Both the position numbers and the translations under genes were made by a program. Source: Chrysemys picta bellii (lineage: Eukaryota; Chordata; Testudines; Emydidae). From it: DNA of 64,000 nucleotides. A model generated the notes under the pieces. That model worked only from the letters and a program-made list of their open reading frames with translations. It was not told the DNA's origin and searched no databases. The stretch lies in assembly GCF_011386835.1 (NCBI RefSeq), contig NC_088792.1, positions 113,122,421 to 113,186,420 on the forward strand. The letters are read 5' to 3'. This document shows positions 1 to 12,639 of the stretch, piece by piece (the stretch's first letter is position 1; each line of letters begins with the position of its first letter).

Positions 1-368
1 TTCAGCTCCTCAAGTTTGTTCACCTGACATTTTAGGAGCTCTGCAGGAGCGGCAATATGAAGCTGTGTGGGGAGCATACCTCACTAAGAGGGAGAAAAGG
101 AGTTTAAGCACTTTCTGGGAAAGAAGTGGCTGCCATCCCTGAAGGAAAGGAACCACCTTCTTCTGAAGCTCAAGAGCCTAGATGGTAGGTAGGCCTTCAC
201 AAGCTGTGTGGACACTGAGGTGTTCAGAAGTGGAGCTTAGGAGCCCTGTATGGCAGCCACCTCTTCCTGCTATTCTTCCTGAGACAGTGTGGCACCCCCT
301 TCTGCTACTGCCTCCCTCTTTCCTTCCCAGTTTAGCAGCTGGGCACTATATTGAATGATTGTCTACAC

Positions 369-677
369 CAGTGATACTCAGACCTGTGGTTCAGGAGCCA
401 AATTAGCGATCAACATTACCCAAAAGAGCCACAGTAGTGTGAATTCATTATTTACTATTTATATATATTTATAATTCTCACAGCAAAATGACTGACCACG
501 TATTATAATTTTATCAACTACCGTTGGTTAATAACATAGTAAAAGAATCCTGATGGTTAATAACTTAGATTGGTTAATAATTAACTCACACAGTTTTAAC
601 ATCATGTGCTGCAAAGAGCCGCAAGAGACACATTAACGAGCCACTTGCGGCTCTCGAGCCTCAGTCAAAGTAACACC
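369..677. mobile_element. Degenerate hAT-like MITE
   Basis: The left end reads CAGTGATACTCAGACC and the right end GTAACACC, a decayed inverted repeat. Inside, GAGCCACTTGCGGCTC-type sequence is typical of Charlie-like hAT elements. The flanking 8-mers GTCTACAC (361-368) and ATCTGCAC (678-685) match at 6 of 8 positions, which fits an old hAT target duplication. The interior is AT-rich and non-coding. Confidence 0.5.
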
Positions 678-2967
678 ATCTGCACAACCAACATTCCCAC
701 TTAATGCTGCTGAATTCAATGCAGCTTTTCTGGATAAGGAGTGTGTGTGACGGATTGCCTCATCATTTAGATGCAAAGTGATGCACTAACCAAGGGGGGG
801 TCTTGACTGGGGGTGACAGATTTGAACTCAATGTCATAGGTCACTTGACAGAGTGATAATCCTGTTGGACTGAAAAATGGGATGTTGTAGGCTCCTACTG
901 GAAATCCTGTCCAATTGGTGACTGGCTTTTGCAGTTGGGGCAATCCCAGACACCGGGAACAGGTATCTTATTTAAAAAGCAAGACAATACTAAGATCTCT
1001 GTCACTAAAGTCTTGTTGGAGTAATGCCCTAGGACACAACCTGAAAAACATTCCTAAACTCCTTCTGGTGTGCCCAGTCAGAAGTTCCCACAGCAGCCAC
1101 CTTGGAATTCTTGGCATAGCATGATTTTGCAACGTGGACTTCTGTCTTACAGAAACTGGCGATGCACAAGAAAGTGATACCATTGCTGGGTGACACAGCT
1201 CCAATACTATGGTGATGAGCACAGTATAAAAACCTAGATGGGATATACTAGACCATTCTCCGTGACTGTTGCTGGGAGTCAGTGAATCCTGGATATAAAT
1301 TAATGTACATTGGTACCCATGTGGTGTAAGGCAATTTTTAGAGAACTGGAATAGTATTTACTCATTAACAAATTGCCTTTATTACATTAAAATTAATTCA
1401 AGCCAAATTTCATGGAAATGTGCAGGCCACATATCACTCCCTCACTGCAGGGGTATTTGAGATATGTACTTTATTTCCTAGCATGGGTGCAAGGGGCTTT
1501 GTTAATCCCATTTTGCTGTTTGTACCCTCTGCTCCCATGGGACAGCTGCACCCAGATGGAGACTCAAGCCCAGCGGAGGTCAGGCAGTGGTAGCAGCTTC
1601 AGTCTCCTTTAGGGTAGGGCAGCTGTAAAATGCCTCGTTGCATTTCTTGGCTGTCTTAGCATCACCCCCTTCCTAAATCGCCCTGCCCCTTTATGCGCTG
1701 TACTAGCTGGCAGCAGTGGCTCCCCACTGCCCTGATGGAGGAGGACAAGGAGATGGGCAGTTTTCCTCAATGCCTCCCCAACCCTTTTTTCATTGGCATT
1801 AGCACACTTCACAACTAATCCAGGCCCAGTATCCATCACGTCCTGTCCAATCAAGCGAAACACAGAAGCCCAAATCTGCCAGAAACTGAGGAGCTAATGA
1901 ATTCTCTCTAGGATTTCATTTTGCTTAGACTGAGCTCTGTCTGTTTTCTGATATCACTCCTCCTAGTGCTAGCTCATTCTGGAATGGATTGTGTTACTTG
2001 TGTTAACCACAGGGCCGCTCATGCTGTAAATTAAAGATCCCTTTCTGCAGCTCTGCAGCTTGTGCTCTTTGTGTCGCAAATCTCTCCAGCTGTGTTGTTA
2101 ATATACCAAGCACTTGGCAAACACTGTACCTAGAAACATATTTCCACCGCTATAGCTGTGTCCATAGCTAACTCGCTGTCACAGCTTGTGTCTATAATCC
2201 TGTATGCTCTTTTACCGCTAGCCCAGGATTGTCAAATGCCTGATTGCCTAACATATTCTTTCCTCTGCCTGGCACTACAACAAACAGCTAAGCACTTTTT
2301 TTTTTTTTGCTTTTGGTCTGCACAATCTACACACTTTTTGTTCCTGTTGTCTGGCCACTATATCTTCTGCAGTCCCTGGCATCTGTAATATCGGACCATA
2401 GCTAATAGTTGATTTATGTATATGGTGCCAATATCCTGTACTCCTGTTTGTTCTCATACATCAGCCCCAGATTCACAAGAGCGGCCCCAATTCTTTTTTT
2501 CACTTCAGAGGGAGGGCTCTGACCACTGCTTCCACCTTGAGCAGTGAAATAACTTTCCTGCTATTGGCAGTAAAGCTGGAAGCTTGATTACTTCCCCTCA
2601 GCACTGAAGTCTTATCTCTTCTGGTGTTGCACCTCTGTCATTGCCTTTTTGATTTCTGTCAGTACTTTTGGTGCCATGAGAGATGAATAAAATCAGTTAG
2701 AACAGCCTTGTTAGACAGAGTAGTAGAAACTCTGTGCTTAACTTTTATTCAACAGGAATGTGGTCATGTTACAGCATGAAGCTCTTTCAGCATACTGCAA
2801 CATAACAGGTCACAAGTAAGCAACTTGTTTAGGACTTCAGCTCTTCTCCAAAATAGCAGCACTGAATCTTTCAGTTCAATCCAATCCTTCACTGTCATAT
2901 TGGATATCACTATTACACATGCAAATCTAATGCTTGCACAGAGACTGCACAGAGCAGATTTGTACTT
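678..2967. other. Unassigned non-coding stretch
   Basis: I see no supported gene or complete repeat here. The short open frames have no recognisable protein content. The stretch has a T-run near 2299 and otherwise looks like unique intergenic or intronic sequence. Confidence 0.5.
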
Positions 2968-3186
2968 AGAATCATAGACTATCAGGGTTGGAAGGGACCT
3001 CAGGAGGTCATCTAGTCCAACCCCCTGCTCAAAGCAGGACCAATTCCCAACTAAATCATCCCAGCCAGGGCTTTGTCAAGCCTGACCTTAAAAACCTCTA
3101 AGGAAGGAGATTCCACCACCTCCCTAGGTAACCCATTCCAGTGCTTCATCACCCTCCTAGTGAAAAAGTTTTTCCTAATATCCAAC

Positions 3187-5898
3187 CTAACCCCCCCCCA
3201 ACTGCAACTTGAGACCATTACTCCTTATTCTGTCATCAGGTACCACTGAGAACAGTCTAGATCCATCCTCTTTGGAACCCCCATTCAGGTAGTTGAAAGC
3301 AGCTATCAAATCCCCCCTCATTCTTCCTTTGTGCAGACTAAACAATCCCAGTTCCCTCAGCCTGTCCTCATAAGTCATGTGCTCCAGCTCCCTAATCATT
3401 TTTGTTGCCCTCTGCTGGACTCTTTTCAATTTTTCCACATCCTTCTTGTAGTGTGGGGCCCAAAACTGGACACAGTACTCCAGATGAGGTCTCACCAATG
3501 TCGAATAGAGGGGAATGATCACGTCCCTCGATCTGCTGGCAATGCCCCTACTTATACAGCCCAAAATGCTGTTAGCCTTCTTGGCAACAAGGGCACACTG
3601 TTGACTCATATCCAGCTTCTCGTTCACTGTAACCCCTAAGTCCTTTTCTGCAGAACTGCTTCCTAGCCATTCAGTCCCTAGTCTGTAACAGTGCATGGGA
3701 TTCTTCCGTCCTAAGTGCAGGACTCTGCACTTGTCCTTGTTGAACCTCATCAGGTTTCTTTTGGCCCAATCCTCTAATTTGTCTAGGTCCCTCTATATCC
3801 TATCCCTACCCTCCAGCATATCTACCACTCCTCCCAGTTTAGTGTCATCTGCAAACTTGCTGAGAGTGCAGTCCATGCCATCCTCCAGATCATTAATGAA
3901 GATATTGAACAAAACCAGCCCCAGGACCGACCCGTGGGGCACTCCGCTTGAAACCAGCTGCCAACTAGACATGGAGCCGTTGATCACTACCCATTGAGCC
4001 CGACAATCTAGCCAGCTTTCTATCCACCTTATAGTCCATTCATCCAGCCCATACTTCTTTAACTTGGTTGCAAGAATACTGTGGGAGACCGTATCAAAAG
4101 CTTTGCTAAAGTCAAGCAATAACACATCCACTGCTTTCCCCTCATCCACAGAGTCAGTTATCTCCTCATAGAAGGCAATTAGGTTAGTCAGGCACTTGCC
4201 CTTGGTGAATCCATGATGACTGTTCCTGATCACTTTCCTCTCCTCTAAGTGCTTCAGAATTGATTCCTTGAGGACCTGCTCCATGATTTTTCCAGGGACT
4301 GAGGTGAGGCTGACTGGTCTGTAGTTCCCCGGATCCTCCTCCTTCCCTTTTTTAAAGATGAACACTATATTAGCCTTTTTCCAGTCATCCGGGACCTCCC
4401 CCAATCGCCATGAGTTTTCAAAGATAATGGCCAATGGTTCTGCAATCACATCCGCCAACTCCTTTAGCACCCTCGGATGCAGCGCATCTGGCCCCATGGA
4501 CTTGTGCTCGTCCAGCTTTTCTAAATAGTCCTGAACCACTTCTTTCTCCACAGAGGGCTGGTCACCTTCTCCCCATACTGTGCTGCGCAGTGCAGCAGTC
4601 TGGGGGCTGACCCTGTTCGTGAAGACAAAGGCAAAAAAATCATTGAGTACATTAGCTTTTTCCACATCCTCTGTTACTAGGTTGCATCCATCATTCAGTA
4701 AGGGGCCCACACTTTCCTTGACTTTCTTCTTGTTGCTAACATACCTGAAGAAACCCTTCTTGTTACTCTTAACATCTCTTGCTAGCTGCAACTCCAACTG
4801 TGATTTGGCTTTCCTGATTTCACTCCTGCATGCCTGAGCAATATTTTTATACTCCTCCCTGGTCATTTGTCCAATCTTCCACTTCTTGTAAGCTTCTTTT
4901 TTGCATTTAAGGTCAGCAAGGATTTCACTGTTCAGCCAAGCTGGTCGCTTGCCATATTTACTGTTCTTTCTACACATTGGGATGGTTTTTTCCTGCAACC
5001 TCAATAAGGATTCTTTAAAATACAACCAGCTCTCCTGGACTCCTTTCCCCCTCATGTTATTCTCCCAGGGGATCCTACCCATCAGTTCCTTGAGGGAGTC
5101 AAAGTCTGCTTTTCTGAAGTCTAGGTTCCGTATTCTGCTGCTCTCCTTTCTTCCTTGTGTCAGGATCCTGAACTCGACCATCTCATGGTCACTGCCTCCC
5201 AGGTTCCCATCCACTTTTGCTTCCCCTACTAATTCTTCCCGGTTTGTGAGCAGCAGGTCTAGAAGAGCTCTGCCCCTAGTTGGTTCCTCCAGCACTTGCA
5301 CCAGGAAATTGTCCCCTACACTTTCCAAAAACTTCCTGGATTGTCTGTGCACCGCTGTATTGCTCTCCCAGCAGATATCAGGGTGATTAAAGTCTCCCAT
5401 GCGAACCAGGGCCTGAGATCTAATAACTTCTGCTAGTTGCTGGAAGAAAGCCTCGTCCACCCCATCCCCCTGGTCTGGTGGTCTATAGCAGACTCCCACC
5501 ACAACATCACCCTTGTTGCTCACACTTCTAAACTTAATCCAGAGACTTTCAGGTTTTTCTGCAGTTTCATACCGGAGCTCTGAGCAGTCATACTCCTCTC
5601 TTACGTACAATGCAACTCCCCCACCTTTTCTGCCCTGCCTGTCCTTCCTGAACAGTTTATATCCATCCATGACAGTACTCCAGTCATGTGAGTTATCCCA
5701 CCAAGTCTCTGTTATTCCAATCACATCATAGTTCCTTGACTGTGCCAGGACTTCCAGTTCTCCCTGCTTGTTTCCCAGGCTTCTTGCATTTGTGTATAGG
5801 CACTTAAGATAACTCGCTGATTGTCCCGCTTTCTCAGTCTGAGACAGGAGTCCTCCCCTCTTGCACTCTCCTGCTCGTGCTTCCTCCCGGTATCCCAT
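3187..5898 (-). pseudogene. CR1 ORF2 endonuclease/reverse transcriptase, one in-frame stop
   Basis: The frame starts with ATG at 5898 and runs about 904 codons. It encodes an N-terminal apurinic-type endonuclease (exonuclease/endonuclease/phosphatase fold: ITETWWD near residue 63, GDFNHPD near 170, [10 protein letters not shown] near 230). A reverse transcriptase follows, with [26 protein letters not shown] and the catalytic block FADDTKLGG near residue 690. The open frame stops at a TAG (3793-3795), but the same frame continues to 3187 through the CR1 thumb/C-terminal region ([11 protein letters not shown] onward). The only visible lesion is therefore one amber codon, probably from CAG. The family nicks target DNA and reverse-transcribes its own RNA. 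The copy is dead unless read through. Confidence 0.92.
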
Positions 5899-5931
5899 TT
5901 CCCCACTTACCTCAGGGCTTTGGTCTCCTCC

Positions 5932-6862
5932 CCCAGTGAACCTAGTTTAAAGCCCTCCTCACTAGGTTCGCAAGCAGGCTGGCTAAGATGCTCTTCCCTC
6001 TCTTCGTGAGGTGGAGCCCGTCTCTGCCTAGCACTCCTCCTTCTTGGAGCACCATCCCATGGTCGAAGAATCCAAAGACTTCTCTCCGACACCACCTACG
6101 TAGCCTTTCGCTGACTTCCAGAATTCAACAGTCTCTACCCAGGCCTTTTCCCTGCACAGGGACGATGGACGAGAACACCATTTGTGCCTCAAACTCCTTT
6201 ATCCTTCTTCCCAGAGCCACATAGTTTGCAGTGATCCGCTCAAGGTCATTCATGGCAGTATCTTTGGTGCCCACGTGGAGAAGCAGGAGGGTTAGCGATC
6301 CGAGGGCTTGATGGGTCTCGGCAGTCTCTCCGTCACATCGTGAATCCTAACTCTTGGCAAGCAGCAGACCTCTTGGTTTTCTCGATCGGAGCGGCAGATA
6401 GATGACTCAGTTCCCCGACCACCACCACCCTCCTCCTTCTCCTGGGAGCGGTGGTCATGGAACCCCCATCCATAGGACAGTGCATCTCATGCCTTCCAAT
6501 CGGTGGAGTCTCCTTCTGCTCCCTTCCCTCAGATGTATCATCTAGTCCACTCTCCGCATTAGTACCTGTGGAGAGAACATGAAAACGGTTGCTTACCTGT
6601 ATCTCCATTGCTAGTACATGGATGCTTCTCTTTCTTCTTCTGGAGGTCACATGCTGCCAAATTTCTTCACCCTCCCTCAGTCGCCTCTGCGCAACCTGCT
6701 CCAATTCCTCAGAACGTTGTGCCTATAGAAGCATATCCTGATGTCTGTCCAGGAAATCTTCATTTTCTCGTATGCAACGCAGGGTCGATACTTGTTTCTC
6801 CAGACCTCGAACCTTCTCTTCCAATGTGGAGAGCAGCTTGCACTTCTGACAAGGCACCCGTT
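5932..6862 (-). pseudogene. CR1 ORF1 remnant with SGNH esterase-like region
   Basis: Upstream of ORF2 on the minus strand are pieces of the CR1 first ORF in several frames. A coiled-coil-like N-terminal part (EQVAQRRLREGEEIWQHV, about 6704-6600) leads into an arginine-rich VVVVGELSHLS segment. After a frame change come an HVGTKD motif (about 6275) and a GRDGLHLTKRGK motif (about 6020). In other CR1 elements these match the GDSL/SGNH esterase-like domain, with HVGTND and the Asp-His block. At least one frameshift and one in-frame stop interrupt it. CR1 ORF1 proteins bind RNA and assemble the retrotransposition particle; this copy cannot make a complete one. Confidence 0.75.
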
Positions 6863-6870
6863 TCTTAAGG

Positions 6871-9179
6871 GTAATAGAATTTCCTTACAGGCTGGGTATG
6901 TTTCTTTGTGGGCTTTGGGGTAATAGCTCCAACTCAGAGCATTTAAATTGTGTTGTGTTTTAACCCCTTCAAATTCCCTAGAGACTCCTGTAGAGATGAA
7001 GCTGGCTAAGATCACATGTTGTCAAGTGTGGTCATAGCATGTAAGATATCTTAACAGAGAGATTGTTTCATGGGCACCTCCCTTCACAATCAGCCCAAGT
7101 AGCTTTCCCCTCCTCATTACTATGTGGGCTACCTCTCAGCCTATTCAGTCAAGTAACATCCTTGTGGCAACTATGGCACTTGCTTACAAGGAACAGGTGT
7201 GTTTTGATGTCTTTAGTGTGAGCTGTGTTTTGCTGTTTGTGAAGAAGGAAGTAGCCTGGGTTTACTTTTGCTCTGCATTTTATCACCCCCTTCCACATGC
7301 ACATCCACTGTGTAGCTCTCTCTCACCTGGAAGCCAGTAGAAAAGCCAGCATCAAGTGACAACACAGCTCTCCAAGAGCCACTTCATATAAACTGGTTAG
7401 ACAGCAAGCAGGAGCCACAGGGAGACCAACATAGTCCAGTTAAAAAAAACGGAAGCACTATAAAAGTTAAGGGAGGCCTGTTTTTATTCATAGGCTAATT
7501 TAGCTTTCAATTTTATCCTCTGTATCTGGGAAAATCAAGAGAGAAAGGGTTGGGAAGGATTCCTCAAGCACTGCCAGGTGTGGTTACCATGGAAACATAC
7601 CTGTTACAAGGGGGTCAACAGAAAAGCCTCTACAGCCAGAATATTTTTCCTCATGATTTCCTTATTTTCAATAATAGATAAGAGCCGAAGTGGTGGGGTT
7701 GTGGTATGTCATTGTGTGAAAAACCGACGAGAGATGATACGTTCGTTAACTGTTGCTAGTCAAACCATAGCTAAAACAGAACTCATCACCTGTGAAGGAT
7801 CATGTGAGGTAACTGACAAAGGGTAGGGACGCATGTGTCCTTGCCCTATACCTCAAACAGCCTCTCTGAAAACCCTTCAGCAGAGATTAGAGTGGTGTAG
7901 ACAAATAATTGTCTAAAGTGCTCCATTCTCCTCAGCATTAGTCACAGGCCCAAAATCAATGAACTCTCCACAGTGCTGTTGAGATATTCAGCCAAACACT
8001 CACTGATGGCATTGCAAAGTATGGCTCTTCAGAAAGATAATGAGTTAGGGTTGGGATGATCACCAATTAGTGAAAAATTATTTGTTGACTTAAAAAAGCT
8101 TATTGATTTATTTTTTTCTGCTGCAGAATTGAGGCTCCCTGATCTCCCTGTCTGTTGCAGTGATAAGTAACATACCACTTGCTGGTACTTAGATGATATG
8201 ATGCAAATGGTCTAGGGAAAGATTTTAAGTTAATTTCTGCAAGTCCACCTCTCTTTTCAATCTGTGCTCAGTGAGACTTGAGAATTCCTTCCCTTTCTCC
8301 CCATTAGCAATTGATTCCAAATTTAATTCCTGAAGGGGAGGAGAAAGTAATTCTGCAGTCTCAGTCAGAGAACAAATGTTAATTCAATAACCATGTGAAT
8401 GTAATTATTGCCTGGAAGGTGATGGAATGGGCCATCCCAGCCCAGCAGCAATAAAATGTTCTTTGTAAAAAGGGTTTATTCCCAGTTTTAAGTGGTCATT
8501 CGCATAAATAAACACACAGATAGCGTTTTAACACCCCACTACACATGCACCATCTTTTACATAAAAGAAAAGGGCCCCTTCTGACTACTGCCCAGCACTT
8601 TTGCTATTGAATTTGGAGCGCTTCCAGCTCAGACAGACGTTCTCCCTTTCTGACTGCCAGGGAGCCGTTTTTTAAAGAATTCCCATTCTAACTGTGAGCA
8701 TCTGCTTGGGTTTAATGTCTATCACTAGCCCTGCCTGTCTACCCCACCCCACCCCAGAGGCAGGCAATTAACTCTTCCTCTGCTGTGGCTCAGACAGGGC
8801 ACCAGAGAACAGAATGTCAGAAGCCCAGTGAAGTGCAGGGCTGCTCTGGAACCATTTCCCAGAGGGATGAAGTTATTCACACGGCTGATAGAAGGCCCTT
8901 AAGAAACCTTCATCTTTGCAGATACAAATTGTTTCTGTAGCTTTAGATTCAGAAAGACAAATACTTTCTGCCACAAACACAATCTCAGTGTTGCACTATT
9001 AGCTTCCTAAATGATCACTGGGATGGCAATGCTTAGAAATGTATGAACTGACTGAGGCTAGAATGGGAGGGAGTGAATGCTCAGACTATCTTGAGGCAAT
9101 AGAAAGCATTAGGGTGCATAAATAACAGGATACACATTAATACTGAGACTGGGATAATGTTATTACATAAATCATAAAT
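6871..9179. other. Unassigned non-coding stretch
   Basis: I see no gene or bounded repeat. Base composition is mixed and slightly AT-rich. The short frames are not protein-like. Confidence 0.5.
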
Positions 9180-9360
9180 TATATGTGCCCTTACCTGCTC
9201 TGCCACAGACTTCCTGTCAGACTATGGGCAAGTCACTTAGCCTCTCTCTGCACCTCAGTTCCCATTTGTAAAATGGGGATAATAATATTTTCCTATTTCA
9301 CCAAGGTGTTGTGAGGATAACTGCATTAAAGATTGTGAGGAGCTCAGACACTACAGTGAT
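9180..9360 (+). repeat. MIR-type SINE (3' two thirds)
   Basis: The sequence carries the MIR core order CTCTGCCACAGACTTCCTG, TGGGCAAGTCACTTAGCC and TGTAAAATGGGGATAATAAT, then the GTTGTGAGGATAACTGCATT tail. MIRs are ancient tRNA-derived, CORE-containing SINEs found across amniotes. Confidence 0.85.
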
Positions 9361-9604
9361 GGGGAACAATTTAAGAACCTTTGATAGATAGCCCCTGAAT
9401 AGATCTGGTAACTGCCTCAGGACAAAATAAAATACCAGAGGCAAAAAAGGACTCCAAAGACTGGTGACAAAAATTATGATAGGCATGGAAAGTTTTATGA
9501 GGCAAGTGAAAAGATTATTGTTACTTGTCTCTTGTGAGCAGTGACATTACAAAAGTATGCCAAATAAGGAGTATAAAGAGTATAAATCCTGTCCTATTTG
9601 CCTT

Positions 9605-10003
9605 CTTATAAGCCAAGAACAAGGGGACTGCTAATGAAATGAAAGGTAACAGATTTAACACTGATGAAAGGAAGTACTTTTTTTAAATGAATGAACTGTG
9701 GAAATCCCTGCTGCAGGATTGGAGAGGCTGGTTACTTAGCAGGATTTAGATATTTATATAGCGAATGAGAACATCCAAAGTTACAGTGCATACAGCTTAT
9801 AAACCTTCATTGTTTCAGGGCATAAGCCCATGACTAATTGATGGCAGTTAGGATGACATTTTCCTTACTGGCAGATTATTCCATTGTGGAGTTTCTTGCA
9901 CCTTCTTCTAAAACATTTGGTAGTGGCCACTGTTCAAGATAAAATACTGGAATTAGTTGGACGATAGGTCTGATCTGATATAGAAATTCTTATATTCCTA
10001 TGT
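9605..10003 (+). repeat. CR1 LINE 3' end fragment
   Basis: A diverged CR1 tail in plus orientation. It includes a GTTTCTTGCACCTTC block, TAGTGGCCACTGTTCAAGAT, and the terminal TTCTTATATTCCTATG. It is heavily 5' truncated, as is usual for CR1. Confidence 0.75.
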
Positions 10004-10100
10004 AAAATGAGAGACTTGGACAATGTGAATTTCACAAGAGGCTATTGTTTTTCTCCTGAGAAATAATTCCAAGTCTTTAATAAGATAATACAATCAAGAG

Positions 10101-10221
10101 TAGGGTGTCCAGATAGCAAGTGTGAAAAATCAGGACGGGGTGGGGGAGAATAGGCTCCTATATAGGAAAAAGCCCCAAATATTGGGACTGTCCCTATAAA
10201 ATTGGGACATCTGGTCCCCCT
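10101..10221. mobile_element. TAGGGTG-type hAT-like MITE
   Basis: The ends TAGGGTGTCCAGAT and ATCTGGTCCCCCTA are inverted repeats. The flanking 8-mers ATCAAGAG (10093-10100 and 10223-10230) are identical, and one further A also matches. An 8-bp duplication with TAGGG ends fits the hAT superfamily. The 121-bp interior is itself partly palindromic around CCCAATTTTATAGGGACAGT-like sequence. A second member lies at 38579-38654. Confidence 0.8.
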
Positions 10222-10830
10222 AATCAAGAGCAAGAGTCTGGTGATAATGAGCGTACAATGTCATTTAAAAGACCTATCCTACTTTAGACAACAACTCAAT
10301 CTTACACATGAGCAGGCAGAGATAGTTACTGTTGTAAATCATATAGTTGCAAATCATATCAACAGCAGGGTGGAAGCGGCAGTGTGAGTACAACAGGTAC
10401 TTTCCAGAAAGACAAGAAGTCGTTGTAATTAGATTTTTAACTTAAGAATATGGATGGCAAGAAAATCAAGGTATTTAATCAACCATATGTTTTATTGAGT
10501 GTTAAAAATCTTTTGACAAAATCATATGCGAAAGATGTCAATTCCATGCTAATCACTTAGTGGTTTAATCACTGGTTTAACAAGAAACTTCAGCAGCAGT
10601 TAGAAGGTTTGCACTTTAAACAGAGCATCTGTCAGACAATGAGTTTGGGGAAGGAAAATCTGAAGCTGTATAAACACTACCATGCTGTGTTTGAGTCAGA
10701 TGAACTGGACCTGAACTTTACAGGCTAAAGTCAGAACTTGGCAAAAGCAGATTCAGCTCTCCTGGAAGCTTGCTTTTCCAGTGCTGGATCTGGATGCATG
10801 AGTTCAAATCTGAAAGCCTGGCACTATGAG
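10222..10830. other. Unassigned non-coding stretch
   Basis: No recognisable gene or repeat boundary. The frame at 10202-10387 overlaps the MITE end and is not protein-like. Confidence 0.4.
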
Positions 10831-10832
10831 TC

Positions 10833-12639
10833 TGTAGTGTCTAGGAATTGGGTAGTATCCCTTTAAATAGTTTGGGACCTTTCTATGACCCATAAGAACC
10901 TCAATGCCAACTGGCAAAGGAGTCACTGTTCTATAACAACTCCTATCAGGCCTGATAAACTCACTATACCTAACACACTGCTTTCATAGTATTTATCCAT
11001 AAAGAATGTCATGTGAGATCTTAAATGAAATCCAGGATCACACTGGTAATGTATATCATTGTGAAATGTATGTACTAACACTGTGTAAGGAGTTATGTCT
11101 ACATGCTGGAAAACATGTTTTTAAAGTCTGAATCAAGGCACAGCTGATGAAAAAGTTTCTGCCAAAGGACATATATTCCCAACTACCTCGGTTCACATGT
11201 AAATTGAACATTGTAACCCGACATAACGGTCATCCTGACTCTTGACAAACAATGAATTTTGGGGGATAAAAGGGAAAGTAAGGAGACACCCCTTTATCCT
11301 TCACCAAGGAAGCATAAGGACAGCATTTTTGGATGCACAAAAGGAGGGATCCCAGCTGCGCTGGTTGGAGATGCTGGGAGATTGCTTTAGATGAGATAAA
11401 TTGCTTTAGACTAGGATGTAGCCTTTTAAAGTTAAATTTAATCTCTAGAAAGCGTGTGACGATTTTGTTTTATATGTAACCATTTCTGCACCCATTTTCC
11501 TTACTCACTCTTTCTGAATTCTTAGCTTTTGATAATAAACTTGATTGTGTTCACTTTAAATACATCTCTGTACTGTGATGTTACGAAGGAGCTGATCCTG
11601 AGCGGTAACATTCAGGCTGTGTATACTATTCCCTTGGGGATCTGGTAATTTCTGTGTGTGTCCAGTGGACAAAGGGATGGAACCTACAAGAAACACTCCG
11701 AGAACTTAGGGGTTGGCATGTGCAGGGCCAGCTCTAGGCACCAGCAAAACAAGCAGGTGCTTGGGGTGGCACATTTCTAGGGGCGGCACTCTGGCGCCGG
11801 CCATCATAGGCACCGACTCCGTGGCATGGAGAAAAAGTGCCCCTACCGCCCCAGCTCGCTCCGCTCCGCCTCCGCCTGCTCCCCTGAGCCGCTGCCACTG
11901 CTCCGCTTCTCTCCCCTCCCTCCCAGGCTTGCCGGGCGCAAAGCAGCTGTTTCGCACAGAAAGGCTGGAAGGGAGGAGAAGCCGAGCGGCAGGGCGCTCG
12001 GGGGAGGTGGTGGTGGTGGAGCAGAGGTGAGCTGGAGCGGGGAGTGGTTACTCTACCCCCCCGTTACTTCCTGCGCCCCCGCACCCTAGCTCACCTCCCC
12101 TCTGCCTGCTCCCCCGAACGCACAGCTGCTCCGCTTCCCCCCCTCCCTCACCTGAGAGGGAGAGGGGAGAAGCTGAGCGGCGGCGTGCCCAAGGGAGCAG
12201 GTGGAGCGGAAGTGAGCTAGGGTGGGAGGTCGCGGGGGGGGGGGGGGCACAGGAAGCAATGGGGGGGGGGAAATGCGGCACCCCTGGGGGAGGAGGCAAG
12301 GCCGGGGATTTGGGGCAAGGCTGGGGGTGAGGGGGGGGGCACAAAAAAGGGGGGGCGGCCAAAAATTTTTTTGCTTGGGGTGGCAAAAATCCTAGAGCCG
12401 GCCCTGGGCATGTGACTATCACTAGCTTGTGCAAAGAGAGAGAGCAAGGTCTCCGGAGACCTAGAAGGCACTGCTTAGCCAGCGACTATTGGCTTCAGGG
12501 AGCTGAACTATAGCAGGCACAGACAAGACTGCTTCACACTAAGGGCAGGTAGTGGTGAGGTGCCTCACAACCCTGGGACTATCCCATGGGTCTCCCTGTG
12601 TTTTATTATGAAAGCCACCAGGGCCACGCCAGAGTAACA
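10833..12639 (+). repeat. Probable solo LTR of an endogenous retroelement, interrupted
   Basis: The sequence outside the nested hAT-type element (11723-12406) behaves like one long terminal repeat of about 1.1 kb. It has a possible TGTAG start near 10833, an internal AATAAA (about 11533) and a GAGTAACA end at 12639. I could not find a matching target duplication, so both ends are approximate. I see no retroviral gene beside it. It could instead be a non-LTR family I do not recognise. Confidence 0.45.
11723..12406 (-). mobile_element. GC-rich hAT-type element, copy A (8-bp TSD)
   Basis: The left end CAGGGCCAGCTCTAGGCACC and right end CCTAGAGCCGGCCCTG are inverted repeats. The flanks carry a perfect 8-bp duplication GGCATGTG (11715-11722, 12407-12414), which is the hAT signature. 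The interior is GC-rich with long G-runs and no credible transposase, so the element is non-autonomous. Its ends match copies B to E in this window (41237, 21593, 28297, 54579). Relative to C and D it is inverted. Confidence 0.9.

Larger units (their letters stand above)
2968..6870 (-). mobile_element. Near full-length CR1 LINE retrotransposon
   Basis: A CR1 (chicken repeat 1 clade) non-LTR retrotransposon reads on the minus strand. Its 3' end lies at about 2968, beside the AATCATAGA sequence that marks CR1 tails, and includes the strongly conserved CR1 3' UTR at about 2970-3190. ORF2 (endonuclease plus reverse transcriptase) occupies 5898-3187, and a frame-broken ORF1 with an SGNH-esterase-like region lies at about 6862-5932. 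The 5' boundary is approximate. CR1 elements usually truncate at the 5' end and make no clear target duplication, so this 3.9 kb copy is unusually long. One nonsense codon in ORF2 against several lesions in ORF1 suggests a moderately young insertion. Confidence 0.93.
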
